Origin: Stachybotrys elegans
Taxonomy: Eukaryota; Ascomycota; Sordariomycetes; Hypocreales; Stachybotryaceae
Reading direction: 5' to 3'
NCBI GenBank assembly: GCA_020746835.1
Contig: JAGPNK010000001.1
Span: 682,001-746,000 of the forward strand
DNA: 64,000 nucleotides
The position numbers and the translations under genes are program-made. Position 1 is the stretch's first letter; every line of letters starts with the position of its first letter. Below the pieces are notes generated by a model. That model saw nothing but the letters and a program-made list of their open reading frames with translations, was not told where the DNA came from and made no database searches. Shown here piece after piece: positions 10,930 to 21,742 of this stretch.

Positions 10930-12696
10930 ATGGCGCTGAAGGGGGACGAGGTCGCAAAGCATGCCGACGCCAAGTCGTGCTGGGTCATTGTTCACGTATG
11001 TGGAGGCTGTCAAGACTCATAGACCCGGCCGTGGATCGCTGACCAGTTTCATCACAGGGCAAGGCATACGACGTGACGGAATTCTTGCCTGGTATGGATC
11101 GCCATAAACAGCTCTGCTATAAGCCGCAGCTGCAGCCGCTCTGCTGGAGAAGACGACGCTGACATGGTGCGGATCAGAACATCCCGGAGGCCAAAAGATC
11201 ATCTTGAAATATGCAGTACGTCCCGATGGCCCTCCCCACCAGCTGGTTTATTTCCAAGTCGCAACTAGTCATTGTACTGACTTCAGCCAGGGAAAAGATG
11301 CTACCGAAGAGTTCGACCCTATCCACCCTCCCGACACACTCGAGAAATACCTTGACAAGTCTAAGCACCTTGGCCCCGTCGACATGGGCACCGTCGCGCA
11401 GGAGGCCAAGGAGGAGGACCCCGAGGAGGAAGCCCGGCAGGAGAGGATCGCCCAGAAGCCCCTCCTCGAACAGTGCTACAACTTGCATGACTTTGAGGCT
11501 GTGGCTCGCAGGATCATGAAGAAGACGGCCTGGGGATACTACTCGAGCGCTGCCGACGACGAGATTGTGAGTGCCACTAACCCGCCCCTGCCCTCCTCGC
11601 ATTCTTGTTAACTAATCGCATCTAGACCATGCGAGAGAACCATAGCGCTTTCCACCGCATTTGGTTCCGCCCCCAGGTCCTTGTCGATGTTGAAAAGGTG
11701 GACTTCTCAACCACGATGCTCGGCACAAAGACCTCTTTGCCCATCTACGTGACCGCCACTGCCCTGGGCAAGCTCGGCAACCCCGAGGGTGAGGTTGTTC
11801 TCACCCGTGCTGCCCACACCCACAACATCATCCAGATGATCCCCACTCTTGCGTCGTGCTCCTTTGACGAAATCGTCGACGCCAGGCAGGGCGACCAGGT
11901 TCAGTGGCTGCAGTTGTACGTGAACAAGGACCGCGAGATTACCCGGAACATCGTTCAGCATGCCGAGAAGCGTGGCTGCCGCGGCCTCTTCATCACTGTT
12001 GACGCGCCGCAGCTGGGTCGTCGCGAGAAGGACATGCGCTCCAAGTTTACCGACCCGGGAACCAAGGTCCAGGCCGGTCTAACCACCGATACCAGCCAGG
12101 GTGCCGCCCGCGCCATCTCCAGCTTCATCGACCCGGGGCTGAGCTGGGCTGATATCCCCTGGTTCCGCAGCATCACCAAGATGCCCATCATTCTCAAGGG
12201 CGTCCAGCGTGTCGAAGATGTTCTCAAGGCCATTGAGGTTGGTGTCCAGGGCGTGGTCCTGTCCAACCACGGTGGCCGCCAGCTCGACTTTGCACGCTCC
12301 GGGATCGAGATTCTCGCCGAAACCATGCCCATCCTGCGTGAGCGTGGCCTGGACCGCCGCATCGAGATCTTCATCGATGGCGGTGTGCGTCGTGCTACCG
12401 ATGTCATCAAGGCGCTCTGCCTTGGCGCTACTGGCGTAGGTATTGGCCGACCTTTCCTCTATGCCATGAGCGCCTACGGCCAGCCAGGCGTCGAGCGTGC
12501 CATGCAGCTCCTCAAGGACGAGATGGAGATGAACATGCGCCTCATAGGCTGTACGTCCATCGATCAGCTGCATGCGGGCCTGGTCGATACCCGCAGTCTG
12601 TTCCAGCATACCAACTCTACCCCTGCTGACCATCTGTCGACGACGGTCTATGACCCCTTGGCTGTCCCTGTCCAGCGACCCAAGTCCAAGCTCTAG
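10930..12696 (+). CDS. Flavocytochrome b2-type L-lactate / 2-hydroxyacid dehydrogenase with C-terminal SKL (494 aa)
   Basis: This enzyme has an N-terminal cytochrome b5 domain fused to an FMN-dependent L-2-hydroxyacid dehydrogenase, as in yeast Cyb2. Exons: 10930-10995, 11058-11091, 11178-11215, 11291-11566, 11626-12696. Heme ligands are H35 in HPGGQ and H58 in PIHPP, with the same 23-residue spacing as yeast H43/H66. FMN-domain hallmarks include WGYYSSAADDE, LQLYVNKDREI and the catalytic histidine in SNHGGRQLD near residue 353. The protein starts directly at the b5 domain (MALKGDEVAKH) with no mitochondrial presequence. It ends in RPKSKL, a canonical PTS1, so I infer a peroxisomal location. 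The true substrate could be L-lactate, glycolate or another 2-hydroxyacid. Three of the first four exons are 66 nt or shorter. Confidence 0.9.
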
Positions 12697-12877
12697 GTCC
12701 TGTATAATGACGCGTTGGATAAATATAAACGAAGACATGTATCCCGTTTACGCCAAAGGTTACTGCATGATTATAGCGGATATCTTTATACTTTCTCTTC
12801 CTACACATAGATGATTCATTTACAATGCCAGTTGATGTCGTTCCTCATTATGACCCATTCCCCCAGTCCATCTTCCA

Positions 12878-15800
12878 TTACAGCCCCTTTAGGAACTCCT
12901 GCAAGGAAATAGGCTTCCGAACTGCGTTGTTCAAACCTTCGTGATACGTCACCCACACCTTGTGCGGCTCTTTTGGCCTCGTCACCAGGCTATTCACGTC
13001 CGTCTCCGGGGCCGGCTTATCCTCGATAATGCGACCGAAGAAGTCTCTCTTCACCGACGAGCCTCCGGCGGCGGCAAGCTCTGCCGTCTTTGCTAAGAGT
13101 TTCTCTCGGTCTGCAGCGGCGCTGGCGGCTTTGCCGCTGTCCAGAGGACCGCCCGCGCGGAAGCGGGCTTGGCGCGCCATGTTCTCGCGCTGAGCGATGG
13201 TCCGCTGCAGTTCCTGGTCTAGAACCTGGCGCACGGCGAAGCGTACAGGTTGCTGAGAGGACAGGAGCGAAGCCGCTGTCTCGAAGGTTGCGAGGGCGTC
13301 GAGATCCCTGGAAAGACAAGTTAGTATGGGAGAAGTTCATTTAGGGGTAGGAATCAAGGCGTAACGTACGGCTCCAGTCGGTATACCCACTCGGGTCCTC
13401 TGCTCGATATGGTCTCGGTCTCAATCTTGCCCTTGTGTAAAGAGATGCCCACTTCGGCCAGAGCTGCTGCGGCGCGCTTGACCATGGCCCGCTCGCTCTC
13501 CTTTCGCACGCTGGCCGTCGAGCCCTGGCTTCCGCCCACGACGACAGGCTTGACATCGGGCGATACGATGCGGACAAGGTACGGCAGGAACTCGACAGCC
13601 ACGTCCTCGGCGCTGCGGAAGGACCGCATCAGGCTTGGGGTCAGCTGGCTCTGCATAGCCTGCAGCTGGGCGCGCGTCTGCTTCTCCGCCTCGAAGGCCT
13701 GGTAGTCGGCGCGAGGGCCGGAGAAGGGCATTGGTGGACCTCCATCGTCCTCTGCGTCGCCGCCCCAGCGCTTGTCGAAGCCCATGCCGACATAGTGCCG
13801 CTTCGGCGAGGCGAAGAGGTCGTGGCAGGCGAGGACCGGCTGGCTGAGGTACGGCGCAAGTTCCCACTCCTGGCTGGCGTAGAGCCTGGACTGGCAGAGG
13901 TCGTGGAAGTGCAGCCAGTCATAGGCCTGGTTCGGCTTGGTCAAGTAGCAGTCGTCGTTGAACTCGCGATTGGGGTACTCAGCAAACACCTCGGTCAGAA
14001 TGTGGCTGATTTCGCCGCACGTGTCCGCCATCTGCCGAAGTCGGTCCATGGCATACCTCTTGCGGTGCTCGCCGAAACCAAGCTCCGTCTGGGGCTGCTC
14101 GTGCTGGTTCTTGGCCTCAGACAAGTCGAGCGCTTGCTTGGGGAAGCCGCCGCCCTCTTGGAAGAGGCGCGACACGATGTCCCTCACGCTGCCCCTGCCG
14201 AGGCCGCGTGATCCCGCAGCGCCATTCTGGAGATCGTGGAGGATGTTTGCGTCGATCCACTGCCGCGTGAGTCGCTGCGTGGGATTGTGCGATGCGGAGC
14301 GGAAGCGGCCGGCCACCCACTCACCGACGACCATGACTCCTCGAAGGTCGCCTTCCACGGTGCTCTCGGCGCCTCGCTTGGCATCAATGCCGCTGGTGAT
14401 TCCCCATGCCGCCTCAGTGAGCTTCCTAGCGGCATCCTTGTCGCAGGGAATACCTTCCTTTTCAAAGACGTTCCGCAGCCTCCCAACGACGGCGTCGATG
14501 GTGGGCCTGCCGACATGAATAATCTCAGCCAGCTTGGATTGCCTGAGTGGACGGAGTGACGGGTGGTAGACGTCGTTACAAATAAGGATCAGAGGCCTCA
14601 TCATGCGGAAATCGTCGCCTTTCTTCTTCTTGCGGCCGTTGCTTGGCGCCGAAGTTGTTACTTCGGAGGTATTCCGCTGATCAGCCATGATTAAATCCAT
14701 CAGAGCTCTCACAAATCCTCCTTCACCGGAGGCTCCTGACCCAGTGACAACGCCATCCACCTCGTCTACCACGACACAGGCGGGTTTGGCCGGTCTGACG
14801 GGGGTGTCGCCAGTATTCTGTCGCTTGACACTCCTGACGGTCTCGGTGCCCAGCGTAGTTCGGATACGGTTCTTGACGACATCTTTGCTTCGGTCATCAC
14901 TGGCATTGATTTCCATGACGTCGTAGCCTGCCTGTCTGGCACAGACGTGGGCGAGTGTGGTTTTGCCCAAACCAGGCGGCCCGGTCAGCATGAGGATTTT
15001 GCGGTGCGGCTTCTCCTCCTCCTGTGGCCTCGTTCCGGGTCTCCTCGCAATCACAGGCCTTGCCTTGGCGGCTCCGGGAAATACGATGGGGTCCCATTTC
15101 TTCAGCCATCGTAGGACCAGCCGATTTGTACCATCGTCGCCGCATAGATCCAGGAAATTCCGCGCTCGATACTTCTCAGTCCATAGCAAATGCTGCTTGG
15201 ATTTCTTTCCAGACACAGCTGGCCGTTCGATTGTTGCTACAGGCGCGGTAGGAGCGACTGGCTGGGCTGGTCTATTCGCCAACTCCTTGGAGGCGGCACT
15301 CATGAGTTCATGTATGTCGATGCCGTAGTAGCTTCTCTTTGCTCTTCCTTCCTTGGTCTTGGACCGAGCTGCCACGAGGGACTCATATGACACCGCCGCG
15401 CTCTGTTGCCTCTGCTTAATGGTTGTAACCTTGCCGTCGCATCGTCGCATGGTGAATGTGCTTGGTGAGAGTGTGTCCATAGTAGATCTCGAGAAGAGGG
15501 GGAGCTGGCTTGTCCACGTGGGGGCGTCCGTCAGGTCTATCGTGTCTATAATTGGCCCTGGGCCCTCCGTGCGAGGGTTCGGTTGAGGATGCGATTCGGA
15601 GACACCCTCTTCTATGGTGTCCAATCCAGCTTGTTCACCCTTGATAGTCTGGCCTTGACTTTCATCTCTGGGGTGTTGTATCATGCGTCTCTTCGGTAGC
15701 GGTTCCGAAGTCTGTGCCGTGGGAATATTGGCAGAATCTTCGCCATCGTCGTCGTCGTCGTCATCGTCGAGGACGAAAGGCCCCTTTGGCCGAGGTTTCG

Positions 15801-15894
15801 GTTTCGTTGGTTGCGGTTCGTGCGGCCTCGACCGTTTCGAGGGGGGAGGAGATGAGCTTGGGGGAAAGTTGATGGGGGAGGACGCCGTCAACAT
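12878..15894 (-). CDS. ctf18: CTF18, large subunit of the Ctf18-RFC clamp loader (984 aa)
   Basis: AAA+ ATPase of the alternative replication factor C complex (Ctf18-Dcc1-Ctf8 plus Rfc2-5), which loads or unloads PCNA and supports sister-chromatid cohesion. Exons on the minus strand: 15894-13370 and 13307-12878, with a 62-nt intron. Visible features are the acidic run of eight Asp near residue 40, WTEKYRARNFLDLCGD, Walker A GPPGLGKTT near residue 308, the RFC box NASDDRS and Walker B CVVVDEVDG. The C-terminal segment GLNNAVRKPISLQEFL resembles the conserved tail that contacts Dcc1-Ctf8. The start is the first ATG on the minus strand; a TTG two codons upstream is not used. It converges on the cytochrome b2 gene with only 181 bp between stops and diverges from NAM9. 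Confidence 0.92.
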
Positions 15895-16338
15895 TTTCAA
15901 TAGTCAAGGCTATCGCCAAGGTGCAAAATATGTACAAGGAAAGAAAATGGCGAGCTTGTTGTCCAAAACTTGACCAAGGCTTCTTGCACAGGAGCATGTC
16001 CCACCATGTTCGAAAGACGCGTCTCAATTAAAGAAAGAGACGCGTTTAGTGAGCTCGCATTGTCTTACTATGCCTAATCCGGCAAGCCTGAATGAGCACC
16101 TTCATGACCTTCATGTGCTGTAGGTCGGAAAAGCTATCTTCCGCCATGCACCTGCCCAGGTCAATGTTGAAGGTACGTACCTTGAATCTGTCGGAAAATC
16201 CCCAGCCGTCCTGATCGGGCAAGGCGACCAAAATTTCGGAGCGACCAGCAAAGTCGTCCGTGTCGCATGCTCCTTTGAAGCTCGTCAAGGTTATTCGACT
16301 CGCCCATTGTCCGTTGGATCCGGGCCCATTGCGTCAAG
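15895..16338. promoter_or_regulatory. Bidirectional promoter CTF18 / NAM9
   Basis: A 444-bp spacer lies between two head-to-head genes and holds both promoters. It carries two MluI cell-cycle boxes near the CTF18 side (16017-16022 and 16040-16045). Confidence 0.6.
16017..16045. promoter_or_regulatory. Paired MluI cell-cycle boxes (ACGCGT) upstream of CTF18
   Basis: ACGCGT occurs at 16017-16022 and 16040-16045, both preceded by AG. This is the MCB element bound by the MBF factor (Mbp1-Swi6), which drives G1/S genes. They lie about 120-150 bp upstream of the CTF18 ATG. CTF18 acts in S phase, so the position makes biological sense. Confidence 0.6.
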
Positions 16339-18007
16339 ATGCGTCGTCCGCCCAAATACTACAGTATATCAAGGCCGGTAGGTTTCACGACAAGCACGAC
16401 AGGCTCTTGGAACCACCCTCGCTCAACGCTGACTCCGAATCCCTTTGCTGCAGAAACTGCGCCAGTCATGGAACAAATACAACTTTTACAACATCGCTCG
16501 TGGCAGCGGCAAGGAGCCCCAGATCATGGGAACGCCGACCTTCTTCCAGCAGAAATGGCGGGCCAAGTCCAAGACTCGTAGCTACCACGGCGAGCACATT
16601 CCCGAGAAGAAGTGGACTCGCCTCTTCGACCCTCGACTCAAATCCGCCGTCGACATGCCCCCTGAGTACATGGCCGCCTACGATGGCTCCGAACAGGCTC
16701 TTGGAACAGGATCCGGTCTCGAGCACGGAAAGGTCGTCGCAACTTCGTTCTCGAAAGCCCCAGGCGGTTCTACCTCGGAGAAGAAATCCCCCCTCACTAT
16801 GAGGCCTCCCTTTGGAGACGTCAACGGCTTGTTGTCACGACCTCTCTCTCGCATCACGCCCCATATGCAGATGATCTATGCGCCTCTGGAACGGAGACTG
16901 GACACTGCCATCTTCCGCGCTCTCTTCGCAAGCAGCGTTCGTCAAGCACGGCAATTCGTTATCCATGGCGCCGTCAAGGTCAATGGCAAAAAGGTATGCT
17001 CATCATAGACCCGAGAGGAGATGGCAGCAATGGCTGACTGTAATCAGATGGTACACCCTTCTTACATGCTTAACCCGGGCGACATGTTTCAGGTCGAGGT
17101 TGAGAAGGTACTCTATGCCACGGGCAAACAGAAGGAGCCATCCCAGGTCAGCCGGGCGCGTCGAAGAATCGGCCAGCGAGAGGAGAAGCTAGGGAAGCTT
17201 ATCTCTCCCGCCGAGGCAAAGGAAGTGGAGGGCGACGAGTTGGCCGCAGCCGAGACGCCAAAGGCATCTCTGAGCCCTGAGGAGGCTTGGAAAAAGGAGA
17301 ACCAGAAGCTGAAGTTGCTCCTCAAGAGCGTGAAGTGGCTTCTGAAGGAGAAGAAGAAGGACCTTTCTTCCGATGACAAGATCCGGGTGCGCCTTTTCCG
17401 AACGACGGCCAAGCGCCTCTTGTCCAAGGGTCAGTCTGGCGCCGATATGTCTGCACAGGAGCTCACCGACGCCCTCGCCCTGGAGCTGAAGAACCACGAC
17501 GTGCTCCGCCAAACCTTCCAGAAGTTCTCCATCGCCGACGAGCCAAGCGAGCCAAGTGAGCCGAGCGAGGGTGCCCAGGCCGAGACGGAGGCCGAATCGA
17601 CAAGCAAGCCCCAGACGACGAGCGCGTCCGATAACCCCGAGGTCGTCGCCAAGGTGTTTGGAGAGCTGTCGGAGAAGCAGCAAGAAAAGGCCAAGGGCAT
17701 CATGGCCCAGTCCCAGCTCTCGATAGACGAGATGCGCCACCTTCAGAGGCTGTTGAAGCAGGACGAGGAGAACCCGTTTGACGAGACCAAGCCATATGCC
17801 ACCCCTTGGCAGCCACGCGCCTACATGGCGCCCTTTGCCTTCATCCCGCGCTACCTCGAGGTGAACCCCATCGTGTGCGCCGCCGTTTATCTGCGTCACC
17901 CCGTGGCTCGGCCTGGCCTTGCCGAAGTGCCGACGCCCTTCTCCTACCTCACCAACCAGTTGACGCACAACTACTATGTGGAGCGTGGAGCCAGGAAGAG
18001 AGTATAG
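16339..18007 (+). CDS. nam9: Mitochondrial small-subunit ribosomal protein uS4m / NAM9 (512 aa)
   Basis: Mitochondrial ribosomal protein of the S4 family, binding small-subunit rRNA. Exons: 16339-16377 (39 nt, 13 codons), 16454-16993, 17048-18007, summing to 513 codons. The second exon starts [16 protein letters not shown], the hallmark of Nam9. The S4 RNA-binding domain is visible around residues 175-215 ([30 protein letters not shown], then [12 protein letters not shown] across intron 2). The C-terminal half is a long charged extension (Lys/Glu-rich, a run of PSEPSEPSE) as in other fungal mitoribosomal proteins. It ends with conserved [10 protein letters not shown]. The short first exon is basic and could be the targeting sequence; it is the least certain part. 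Confidence 0.88.
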
Positions 18008-18181
18008 ACATGTACGATGAGACGTCGCACGACACTATGGACCTGTACATTATCTCTTGACTATAGCAGACTTATGTCTCATGTAATATACCGTGTTTCA
18101 GAGCCTCATTTTCCCTGGATAGAATCGCTTGGCATAAATCATGTCTGGCGGGCGCGCACAACGGCACGATCCCGCCTTGGT

Positions 18182-20641
18182 CTACCAGACATGAGGATTA
18201 CGCCGAATGGAGTGCTTGGGTATTTTGTCCATTTCCTTGATCACTTCCTCAAACCCCTTCCTCACTGCTAGCCTACGGGACGTCAAGTCCGTGCTACCAT
18301 CTGGCTGATCGGGATCTGCACCAGCAGCCAGCAACATCTTGGCTGCTGTAAGGTTTGCTCGCCACAAGGCCACGAAGAGCGGCGGAGACCGGAAGCGGCC
18401 GCCTGGACGGTTCACGTCAACGCCCAGCTCTGGACGAAGCAAAAGCTTCAGTACCGAGAGCATGTTGAAGGAGGCGGCGTAGTATAGGGGCTCGGTCTGA
18501 CGTATAGATTCGAGCATGGTCGAGTCGAGTAGTAACTGCACCCAAGACTCGAAGCTCGATCCATCGCCATGCCTTTTTGTGTCAAAAAAGGAAAGAATGC
18601 AAGCTTCGTCTGACGGGGACAGTGTGCTCCTTTCGGAATGGATAGGCCACAGCATCGTAGCGTAGTTCAGAAGCGGATATGCTTCTTTGCGTTCATTCAG
18701 ATGCTTCCGTTCAACGACAGGGCCCTGAGCGAACACGTCGAGGCGGAGGTAGGACAGACACTTTCGCATCATGCTTGCGTGAGCATCGCTGGGATCCATA
18801 GAGAAGTATGCTGCCGCAGTTTGGCGAATGTAAGAGGAGGATAAGAAGCTCCGGACCGAGTCGTGGGCGAGCGTCAAGCTATTGGCATTACCGTCAATGA
18901 GACCTTGACACACGTCTAGGATGATGAGCGGATTGTGGAGACGAGAGTCATCGTCGATCGAGGTATCCGACTCCCTTAGCACGACCGCTTCTGCCAATTC
19001 ATCGAGGGTGAGTGGCCTAAGAGCAAAAGAGAGCCATAGGAGAGCTTCGCGGGCGATGGGCCGGTCATAGGCTGGGATCCGCTCAAGCAGCCCTACGTAC
19101 GTGTCGTTGAGCGTTTGGGGCATCCCTCCGAGGGCGTCACGGACATCACGCCCTGTACGGAGAGTGGACAGTTGATCCATGGAAAGCTTTGCCCAACGAA
19201 ACCTAGGGCAATTCGTTGAGCGGTGGTTAATGGCGGAGGTATGTTGGAAGACTCACATGCCATCGGCCCTTTGAGAGATGGTGGCCTGAATCTCTTCCCG
19301 TATGGTAGCGCTGAGTGCTAAGAACGCCGCGTCCGAGTTCATTCTATATTGTATGTAGTGTTCGATGTCGTGTGCGACTGGGCCTACCCTCATGGGAATC
19401 TCTCTGATGAGAGGGGACGGATCCAGGTGTGACCTGGTACAGGTAACTGCAAGCCTAATCTGAGACGGGTGGTTCTCGCAAAGCCTAAGGAGAGCACCGG
19501 CTATGGTATCGGTCTCGGGAGTCTCGTTGAGAGCGTCGACCAGGATGAACAAGCAGTCGACAGATTTCAGCATCAAGCTGAAGATTCCGTCAAGATCTGC
19601 CAGGGTGAGATTATTCTGAGGAACGAGTGCCGTATTCAACCGATAAAAGGGAGCAACTTGCTGCAGGAGATCGGGCCTGACCTTTCCGACTTGAGCGAGA
19701 ATGGACCCGAAGATGTTGGGTAATTTCTGCGAGGCAGCGTCCGCGAGCGAGCAGCAATGGAAGCCCATGAACATCCGTGATTTCTCTTGCGAAGCGCACA
19801 AAGCTTGGACCTTGTCGACAATAGAAGAACTTGAACCAAAGATCAGCCAGTACACCCGGAGGGGGAATACCTGGGGAGGTAATATCTACAAGAGGACAGT
19901 CTTTCCAGACCCAGCTAAATAACAACACGTGAGCCGATGCGTATAACTACGATGGTGTTAAGCATATCCGTGGCACCTACACTTGCCGGTAATCCACAGG
20001 CACGGGAGCTTTGTATGGCCTGGCTGGGCCCATGAATCGAAGTGCTGGTCGAAAATCCAGCGTCCAGTCCCTGGGGTTTTATTCTTGGTTGCTGCCAGCA
20101 GCTGCTGCTGCGCATCGGAGGGCGCAAGCCACCGAAGAAGCTGCTGGGTTTCCGACAGCATCTTTCCTGTCTGTCGTTGCACCATGTCCTCGTGGAGAAG
20201 CGCGGCAAGCCTCTTCATCTCGCTGTAGACCTGCAATGTTCTGTCGTTGGAGTCCTTGAGGATGACCATGATGAACCAGGTTTTGGATCTCTCAATGGTT
20301 TCAAAGTGTTTTTGAATCTCATCGCTCCTGTAGGGCCAGGTGAGTCGGCCCAGAGCCCGACCTAGCCTGGACTTGTGTGTGCCAAGCTGAGTGGTAAGAG
20401 TTTCAAGGGTACTGTTTGTCATCTGAAGCATTCCACGAACTTGGGAAAGCGTCTCTGGTTCCGTTTCCTTGGAGGCATGGCTTTCGAAGTGCTCCAATGT
20501 ACCCTTGAGGGTCAAGAGTTCCTGTGTGAGTCTCCTGATGTCGTCCTTGGCCTCTTTCACCTGTCGGCCGTAGTCGAAGAGAAGCTCTACCACGCCTGAT
20601 ATAGCCAGGACAATCTCGATGACAGTGAGAACTTCACCCAT
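18182..20641 (-). CDS. NACHT-ankyrin STAND (NLR-like) protein (759 aa)
   Basis: Fungal NLR-like signal-transducing ATPase, a class that includes heterokaryon-incompatibility and non-self recognition proteins. Exons on the minus strand: 20641-19981, 19914-19890, 19829-19257, 19202-18182, summing to 760 codons. Residues 1-200 look like the fungal STAND N-terminal domain (HeLo-like): hydrophobic helix VLTVIEIVLAISGVVELLF, then helical. The NACHT domain has Walker A GKSGSGKT at about 219-226, formed only when the 25-nt exon is joined, and Walker B LFILVDALNE near 322-330. A winged-helix-like segment follows (RPLTLDELAEAV), then one or two ankyrin-like repeats (EPLYYAASFN, LLAAGADPD). Ankyrin-type relatives often have more repeats. 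Intron 2 (60 nt, branch-like CTGAT) removes an in-frame TAG; unspliced, the gene would look broken. The start is the first ATG. The ligand is unknown. Confidence 0.82.
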
Positions 20642-21742
20642 AGTAGCGATTTCCAATGTCTTGAGATGGCCGTGTCCTGGCCCAGGCCGTCAAAACCATG
20701 CGTTCAACCTAAGTTGCGAAAGGCGGGGTGGGGAGAGTGAGACGGAGTGGCCCTAGTGAGGGTATATCTAACAGGTGGTGGCTGGTCCCTGCTTTGGGAT
20801 GTCACAGCGAGCTGTACAGATAACTACTGACTCCAGGGTTTCAAAGCCAATATAAACTCTACCCGGGTAGTACAGAACGGCCTGGTTGGACATGTGCCCA
20901 TCGGACCACGGCGTGAGGAGGGCTCAAAGTATCTCTTTTTGTCACTGGATGTGAACCGGGCCAAGACGTTGAGACATATCTATTGTACTAGTTTAGTACC
21001 TGAAAAGCTTGTTGATGCTTATCAAACGAGGGGTGAGGGGTGTCAAACCACGAACCGAGACCCTTTCTTTGACCAGACCCAAAGGTGGGGGAAGCCAGCC
21101 AGGGCCCCTGCTGGACAGAGGCCTTTCCAGACCGCAGATCCCTGGCCTGGTATTGACGGCCATCATCTCCTTCGTCTCCGGAGCGCTCTCTGCATCCGTA
21201 GACGCTCAGCATCTGCTCGTTACAAACATCAATTTGTTGTGTGGTGTGGCTTGCCGCCTTGATGCCTAAGGCATATTCCCGCTTTCTTGCCTACCTCTAC
21301 TTACTTACATAGAGAAGTAAAGAGTTTCTTCCTTCCCATATTTCTTCAATTGACCTTCCTTCCCTCCCTCTTGCCCCCAAGCATCAGGTCTTGCGGCTCG
21401 TTTTTATCAGTTCCATTGCCTTTTCGGAATTCTGACTGATGCCACGAGCCCTCTGCTCCCGGGTCTACAACTGCTAGGTACCTACCTATCTAGCTCCAGT
21501 GTCAGGAAGACATATCTTACTATATCTAGCACACTAGCAGTCCGTTATGCGCGAGAAAATGACCGGGATCCTCTCCACGCCCTTCGTTGTCAAAGATGAC
21601 AATACGCCCAGTATAAAGCTGGGCAAGATGTGATTGAATTGCTAGAGCGACCCTCACATCTACAAAACAAAACTCTGTGAATATTTTCCCAGCCTGATTG
21701 TTACATTGTTACCCACTGTAGACAAGTGGCAGCGGAATCATC
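20642..21742. other. Divergent intergenic region NLR / MFS transporter
   Basis: This 1.1-kb spacer has no supported gene. It must hold the promoters of both divergent neighbours. The part nearest the transporter is AT-richer and C/T-rich, consistent with a leader. No clear motif cluster was seen. Confidence 0.5.

Noticed and set aside
19830..19928. In-frame stop in the NLR gene suggesting a pseudogene
   Set aside because: A 60-nt GT-AG intron with a branch-like CTGAT removes it and gives the family-typical GSGKTVLFSSIVDKV.
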